64,000 bases of DNA from Lathyrus oleraceus (taxonomy: Eukaryota > Streptophyta > Magnoliopsida > Fabales > Fabaceae). Location of the stretch: positions 86,537,391-86,601,390 of the forward strand of contig NC_066580.1 in NCBI RefSeq assembly GCF_024323335.1, written 5' to 3'. This document shows, one piece after another, positions 58,701-64,000 of this stretch. The position numbers and the translations under genes are program-made. Below the pieces are notes generated by a model. The model ran no database searches and was not told where the DNA came from. It saw nothing but the letters and a program-made list of their open reading frames with translations. Every line of letters starts with the position of its first letter. Position 1 is the stretch's first letter.

Positions 58701-59238
58701 GAATATTAAGAGGATTATCCAGAAGATGACTGTTACGTACAAAGATTGGCATGAGATGCTGCCATTTGCTTTGCATGGATATCGTACGTCTGTACGCACT
58801 TCAACAGGGGCGACCCCTTTCTCTCTCGTTTATGGCATGGAAGCCGTTCTCCCAGTAGAGGTGGAGATCCCATCAATGCGAGTCTTGATGGAAGCCAAGT
58901 TGACTGATGCTGAATGGATTCAGAGTCGTTATGACCAGTTGAATTTGATTGAAGAGAAGCGTTTAACTGCCATGTGTCATGGTCAGTTGTATCAGCAGAG
59001 AATGAAGAAAGCATTCGATAAGAAGGTCAAGCCTCGTGTGTTCCGAGAAGGTGACCTCGTGCTCAAGAAAGTCTTGTCTTTCGCGGCCGATTCCAGGGGC
59101 AAGTGGACTCCGAACTACGAGGGTCCATATGTTGTTAAGAGAGCCTTTTCAGGCGGAGCTTTGATGCTTACAACAATGGATGGGGAGGATTTCACTCGTC
59201 CTGTGAACTCAGATGCAGTTAAGAGATACTTTGCCTAA
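55776..59238 (+). CDS. pol: Element D pol: RT, two RNase H domains, integrase (1153 aa)
   Basis: The frame is open from the intron acceptor to TAA 59236-59238, with no native ATG needed because it is joined to gag-pro by splicing. Residues are numbered from 55777. Reverse transcriptase is about 110-400, with FMDGFSGYNQ (Asp 211) and YVDD at 273-276. Gypsy RNase H is about 415-490. The additional archaeal-type RNase H typical of Tat/Ogre is about 578-700 (FDGAVN with Asp 584, NNMAEYEAC, YGDSALV, REDNRMADALA). Integrase follows: zinc finger ending CHKCQ, then the catalytic triad Asp 874, Asp 935, Glu 971, with the canonical 35-residue gap between the last two. A GPY-type module (YEGPYVVKRAF) ends in KRYFA. 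All key residues are present, so it looks enzymatically competent. Confidence 0.96.
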
Positions 59239-59275
59239 AAAAAAAGTATATGCAAATGAAAAACAGAATAGCTCG

Positions 59276-59445
59276 CTAAGTTGAAAACCCGAAAGGGCGG
59301 CTTAGGCAAAAATGAGCGTCTCGGTGGAAAACCCGCAAGGGTAGTCCAGGCAAAAATTAGAGACTAAAAAAAAAGAGGAGAATATATTTGCATCCCGATA
59401 GATTGAGTACCTCACCCTGGGGCAATCTAGGCAAAAATTAGGGAT
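59276..59445 (+). repeat. Post-pol hairpin cluster of element D
   Basis: 59276-59305: CTAAGTTG/CGGCTTAG, inner CCC/GGG, loop GAAA. 59325-59348: shortened TGGA/TCCA, inner CCC/GGG, loop GCAA, enclosed by GTCTC (59318-59322)/GAGAC (59360-59364). 59399-59429: TAGATTG/CAATCTA with a larger interior, enclosed by ATCCC (59392-59396)/GGGAT (59441-59445). Confidence 0.8.
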
Positions 59446-59950
59446 TTGGCAAGTAACTGCATCCTGACAAGACTTTCTGTTTCACCAGTCGTCATTTCGT
59501 CAGAAAGATTCTCGATTCGTCGTCAACCGAAGCTTCGAATACATCGAGATTCAAATTGGTAGAGAAAGGATCATTATGTTCAATATAGCCCTCTTCCAAT
59601 ATATATCACTTATTTCAAATTTGTACAGATCTATGGAGTCTTGCCATTTGCAGACTACCATTCCATCAAATAAATTTGAGCTTTTTATCCAATTATTTGC
59701 ACTCTTGTTTGTTTCAATTCAACAAATGTTTTGCATGTTTTAAATTGATAAAATATCATTGTTTTAAACAAATGAATTTTTTCAAAATTTGTCGTTTTAG
59801 ACAAAGTGAACATTCACATGATTGAAAAGATACTCAAGAATATCTCAGTGCTTTCCCAAGGGTGGCATGATTTCCAACAGGTAAGACGTTTGTTCGTATT
59901 CCTGGTTTGGTTGTATTTTATTTCTTCAGATCTTTGTTGAGGTTGTTCCT
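59446..59950 (+). other. Element D 3'UTR, proximal AT-rich part
   Basis: No ORF, repeat or recognisable motif beyond AT-rich sequence. Confidence 0.5.
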
Positions 59951-62900
59951 CAAACAGAGGTGTTGGTGGGGTGGTTCCCCAGTATAGCCGCAAGCACTGG
60001 GTTGTTGTTGAAAACTTTGCTTTCTCCAGCAGCTTACCCTAGCATGGTTGATTTTCTTGTAGAAGTTTCGGTGGTTGATGGTTTGTCATCTTGGTGCCCC
60101 GACACTTTCTCCAGTAGGGTCGACATCCCCGGACTTTATTTGTCCCCTCAGCACAGTCATGAGTTAGAGCTGTTGTTGATATCCCCATCGGATTCGCGAG
60201 CAGAGTTGTGGTCACTCTTCCCAGTGCAGTTGCCAGTGGAATTGTCTGTTTCTTCAGCACGGTTGTTTTCTCTTTGAAGATTTGGTAGGTCCGTGGTTTG
60301 ATACCCGGTACTTTACCCTTCCCCCGGCGAAGTCGTCCGCGGATTTGTTGCTATCTCTCCATCAGAGTACTTATTTCTCTCCTCAGCAGGGTAGGATTTA
60401 TTTTCCTATTCAGTGGTTGATGGGGTCGATATCCCAGTGTTTTCAACCATCTTTTCCTCAGCGTAGTCTGCAGGGTGTTTTTCGTGGCAGTTTTTGCCCG
60501 TTGAATAATACTTCAATCCCCTATATGGTCAGATGATGGCTTTAGCATCCAGAAAATGGATTGATTTCCTGACTAGTTGTGATCCCAGTAGAATGGCTTA
60601 TATTGTAGGATCTACTTGTTGTGATCGGTTTGCTCTGTATATTCTCCCCAAGTGGAGTGGTTCGTTGCAGAATCTACTTGTTTAATTCGTCCTCCCTCAG
60701 TGGGTTGTTTCCCCAAGAGAGTAACCGACAGTTTTCCCCAGTAGAGTTGCTTGTGCAGTTAGATTCTACTTGGATGATATCATTCTCCCTCAGTGGGTTG
60801 TTCCCCAGCGGAGTTATTTGGATTTTTGCTTCTGCAGCAGTTCGTGCTTATGCATTTTTGTTTCTCAGTTGATACTGGGATCCCTTGCAGATGCTTTGGG
60901 ATTTCTCTTGTTCCCCTACAGATTCGTCTTGGTGGCTGTTTTGCCCGTTGTGACTTTCTGTACCCTGATTGGGTTGTTTCCTGATATCTATGATTCTCTG
61001 CTTCTTCAGCAGTAATTGATGATCTTTGCTTTTCAGCATGTAGATCTCCGCGGATTGGCTCTCCAGCTGGTTTTTTCCCCTGGAAGTATAATACCGGGCG
61101 TTTGATTCCTGAACCTTTTTGTGTTAGAATTGTCTGTTTTGTCAGCATTCATCAAACATAACTCACGCATATTCATGCATATTCATAAACATTCAGATAT
61201 TCATGTTGCATTTCTTGCCATATATCCTTTGTTTGTTGTTCCCTGCTTTTGGGTAATTATGGGTCTCTTTATAAACTTTCCCCAAGCAGATGTCGGGTGT
61301 GTAAAATCTCTCCATATAGAGTCAGCCCCATAAGCAGAAAATGTTGTCTTTCCTTCTGCAGTTCCCCACTGAGATATATCCTCGTGGATGACGGTTTCTT
61401 CCGTTTCCCCCCAACACATATATTGGGACGGATTTTCCTATTTGAGTTATATCCTCATTAGGACGTGTCTTGATTCAGTCTGCCTTTCCGGATTATTCCC
61501 GAATTGGCTATTTGTCCAAGTCTTGTGCTTCCCAGTGGGTTGTTCCCCAGTGGAATCTTTCGGGCCTCTACCCTCATACCGGTAGTTGTAAGTCCTATTT
61601 TTCCTAGTTTCTTGGCAGAATTTGTGGTTATACACCTTTTATTCTCCAGCCAGAGTTGTTGGTTTTCTACCCTCATACCGGTAGTTGTAAATCCTATATT
61701 TGCCTGCTTCAGCAGTTTGTGGTTTGTCATAAACCCTATTTTGATTTCCCGCGCGGATTTGTGATTCGTTCTATCCCCACGTGGAGTTTTTGGTCTTCTA
61801 TCCCGTATTCGGTAGATGTAAACCCTAATTTTGTGGTTATCTTCATTCAATATTCTGGATGTTGGTTTTCCTTTGCTTGGATAAGTTTGCTCAGATAAGC
61901 ACTTATATCTCCAGCCAATCTTTTGTGGATAATTGCCGTATGCTAGCAATTTTATCCCCAGTGGGTCCTTTCACCGTTTGCTAGTGATTTGTTCCCCGGA
62001 TCATTGATTATATATCAATGCATCCCCAGCTAGTCCCTGTGAATAATTGCCGGATGCTAGCAATTTATTCCCAGCGAGTTTTTCTTTCATTTACCCTTTT
62101 GTTGGTAATGTCTGTTGCTCCTTTTGATTGGTTATCATTATATACCTATTTTGGTATCCCGATGCCTTTCTTTTCGGTTGATTTATCCTTTATTAACCCA
62201 GTAACCGGTTGTGGATAATCTTCCATGCGAATATATTATTCACGGTCTGCCGGTAATGAATAATATATCTCGTGCACTCTTCAGTCGAAGCCTTTTGCGT
62301 TTCCCCAGTCGAGTAAGATTCGTTATTTCCCCCTTTGTGGAGTCGAATATTTCTTTGTTGTTGGATAATTGCCGGATGCTTGCAATTTATCCCTTTGAGT
62401 TGTCTTTCGTTTACCCGGATGCTTGGTATCGATTGTCTCTCTTTTTGGTTAGTCACCTATTATATACTTCGGTATCTCTGGTGTCTTTTCCTTTCGAGTA
62501 TATTATTCACGGTCTGCCGGTAATGAATAATATATCTCATGCGCTCTTTAGTTGGAATCCTTTGTTGATTTTCCCCAGCTGAGCAAGATTCGTATTCTTT
62601 GTAGAATCGAATATCCATCCTTTAACCAGTTTGTGTTCTGGATGATGAGTGTTTTGGCATATATACCAACTCACGTTTTCGGTAGATCACCTATTATATA
62701 CCCAGTAACCGGTATCTCTGGTGTTTCTTACCATGCGAGTTTATTATCTACGTTCTGACGGTAATAGATAATATATCTCATGCGAGTATTATTATCCACG
62801 GTCTGCCGGTAATGGATATTATATCTCATGCACTCTTTGGGTTTGTGTCCCCAGTTGAGTAAGATTCGTTTTCCCGTCGTGGATTCGAATGTCCATCCTA

Positions 62901-63630
62901 TAAGTCGATTTGCTTTTTTTCAAGCCCTCCTTTCGGATGATGAGTGTTTTGGCATATATACCAATTCACGTTTCGGTCGGTCACCTATTATATACCCAGT
63001 AACCGGTATCCCTGGTGTTCCTTCCTTTCTGCTCCCTATTATGACCTCGGTCCTTTGTGGAGTCAGATTTTCCTGAGTTTACGTCCCTTTCCAGGTCTTT
63101 CTCAGATGTTTGGTTGATTGATATCTCACCCTTATACCGGTCTTAGATATTCATTCTTCCTGAGTTTGTTACCCTTATACCGGTAACATCTCATTTCTTT
63201 GGTGCTTCCTCAGTGAAGTTTTCTTTTGCTTCTCCTCAGGAGTCAGCTTGTGTCTCTCCCATGGATTTATTTTCCTTTGGAATTCTTTTTCCCAGTGTGA
63301 GTCCTTCACTCCCGGTGAGGTCTCCAGTCTATTTTCTGTTATCTCCTAGTCAGAGTCGTGTCTTGTTCACGCATTTCTTTTCCTTTCACTATCCCCAACT
63401 AGAGTCCTGTCAGAGTCTCTGTTCCTGGTGAGTGTATTACTCCGATGGATCATCTTTTTCTTCTGTGTGAACCATATATTCCCCACAGAATTTGTGTCTT
63501 TTGCATGCATACATTTGCATCATGAGGTCTCTTAGGGACCAAAATTTGTCTCATTACTGTTATTTAAGCCCATTCTACCGCGTCGAAATGAAGATTTCTA
63601 AACTTCACTTCTCCGGCTAGAATGACCTTA
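59951..63630 (+). repeat. Element D 3'UTR: motif field and hairpin families
   Basis: This non-coding 3.7 kb has about thirty CCCCAGYRGAGT-like motifs (for example 60736-60750, CCCCAGTAGAGTTGC). Hairpins with inner stem CGG/CCG or CGT/ACG lie at 62231-62268, 62499-62534, 62742-62773 and 62793-62818. CTACC/GGTAG hairpins lie at 61568-61585 and 61667-61684, and a GTTACC/GGTAAC form at 63168-63187. AATTGC/GCAATT hairpins lie near 61930, 62043 and 62368. Several short ORFs exist but none resembles a protein family. Confidence 0.75.
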
Positions 63631-63642
63631 AATAGGGGCATC
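63631..63642 (+). other. Polypurine tract of element D
   Basis: AATAGGGGCATC precedes the 3' LTR start. It differs by one base from the PPTs of A, B and C. Confidence 0.9.
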
Positions 63643-64000
63643 TGTAAGACCCCAATTTTGGGCCCTAAGATCCCTCATGGCCCATATCATACCATATCAT
63701 GGCCTCAAGGATCATTGCATGCCCTAGCTTCCCTCCTAGTGGGTAGGTTGCCTTGTGAGTTGATTCTTGATCACCAAGCATGCTTTGCATTTGTATATCT
63801 TTGCCTTTCATATGTTTATCAATCAAAAAGTACAAAAATATTGTCAGTATAACCTTGTTGCTTGCAGTTGAAGCAATCATCAGCAATTAGGTCAAAATCA
63901 GCCACAGTCAGTCATTGCAGTGGATGGTGGCCATTCTTGCAGAATTTGGGCACCATGATCAATAATCAAGAGTTCATATAACTTGAGACATCATTTGGAA
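63643..64000 (+). mobile_element. Element D 3' LTR, first 358 bp
   Basis: It matches 43891-44248 with one substitution seen. It is cut by the window edge, so the right duplication cannot be read. Confidence 0.95.

Larger units (their letters stand above)
43891..64000 (+). mobile_element. Element D: near-complete, probably young Ogre-like element
   Basis: The element starts at TGTAAGACCCC and runs past the window end. It contains 5' LTR, PBS, leader, ORF1, gag-pro, intron, pol, hairpin cluster, 3'UTR, PPT and the first 358 bp of the 3' LTR. In those 358 bp I see one difference from the 5' LTR (44098 region C, 63850 region A). The left flank is GCGGT (43886-43890), the predicted target duplication. 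Pol is uninterrupted; gag has a single early stop. Confidence 0.95.

Overview
The window looks like nuclear DNA from a plant with a large, repeat-rich genome. The best fit is a Fabeae legume (pea, vetch or lathyrus type), because every recognisable coding segment belongs to very large Ty3/gypsy retrotransposons of the Tat/Ogre lineage. Their hallmarks are visible: LTRs of 5.5-6.7 kb, an extra ORF upstream of gag, gag-pro and pol separated by a splice-like intron, two RNase H modules in pol, a long non-coding region between pol and the 3' LTR, and a tRNA-primed PBS reading TGGCGACTC... The species is an inference. I found no host gene, tRNA or rRNA gene.

Layout, left to right. Element A (+) occupies 1-12159: the end of its intron, a pol pseudogene (173-3635), a 6.9 kb 3' untranslated region carrying a ~5.2 kb satellite array (179-bp unit, about 28 copies), the PPT, and a 3' LTR starting at 10549. 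Element B (+) is a complete 22.3 kb element at 12160-34459 inserted into A's LTR. It has LTRs of 6724 and 6725 bp and a 5-bp target duplication CCGGC. Apparent continuation of A's LTR follows at 34465-35572, joined abruptly to an old gag fragment E (35573-36439). Element C (-) occupies 36440-43890 and is inserted in E's gag: a 1.8 kb 3' LTR, a 3'UTR with 24-bp and ~53-bp repeats, a pol with two large in-frame deletions, and part of pro. Element D (+) starts at 43891, is inserted in C's protease region, and runs past the right edge: 5.5 kb 5' LTR, PBS, ORF1, gag-pro, a 272-bp intron, an intact-looking 1153-residue pol, a 4.4 kb 3'UTR, the PPT, and the first 358 bp of the 3' LTR. Insertion order is E before C before D, and A before B.

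How the parts work together. D is the only element that appears to encode a nearly complete machinery (ORF1, Gag, protease, RT, two RNase H domains, DDE integrase), with one in-frame stop near the Gag N-terminus. B is very young by LTR comparison (about 18 substitutions in 6.7 kb by eye) yet has a ruined pol and a Gag-like ORF lacking capsid and protease. It therefore looks like a non-autonomous element moved in trans by relatives such as D.

The most unusual signal is RNA-like structure. All four elements carry, just after the pol stop, a cluster of hairpins with a variable but complementary outer stem, a one-sided A-rich bulge, a CCC/GGG inner stem and usually a GNRA loop. Further hairpin families with paired compensatory changes fill the 3'UTRs, the leaders and the LTRs. 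The 3'UTRs also contain many copies of a CCCCAGYRGAGT-like motif complementary to the elements' own primer-binding site.
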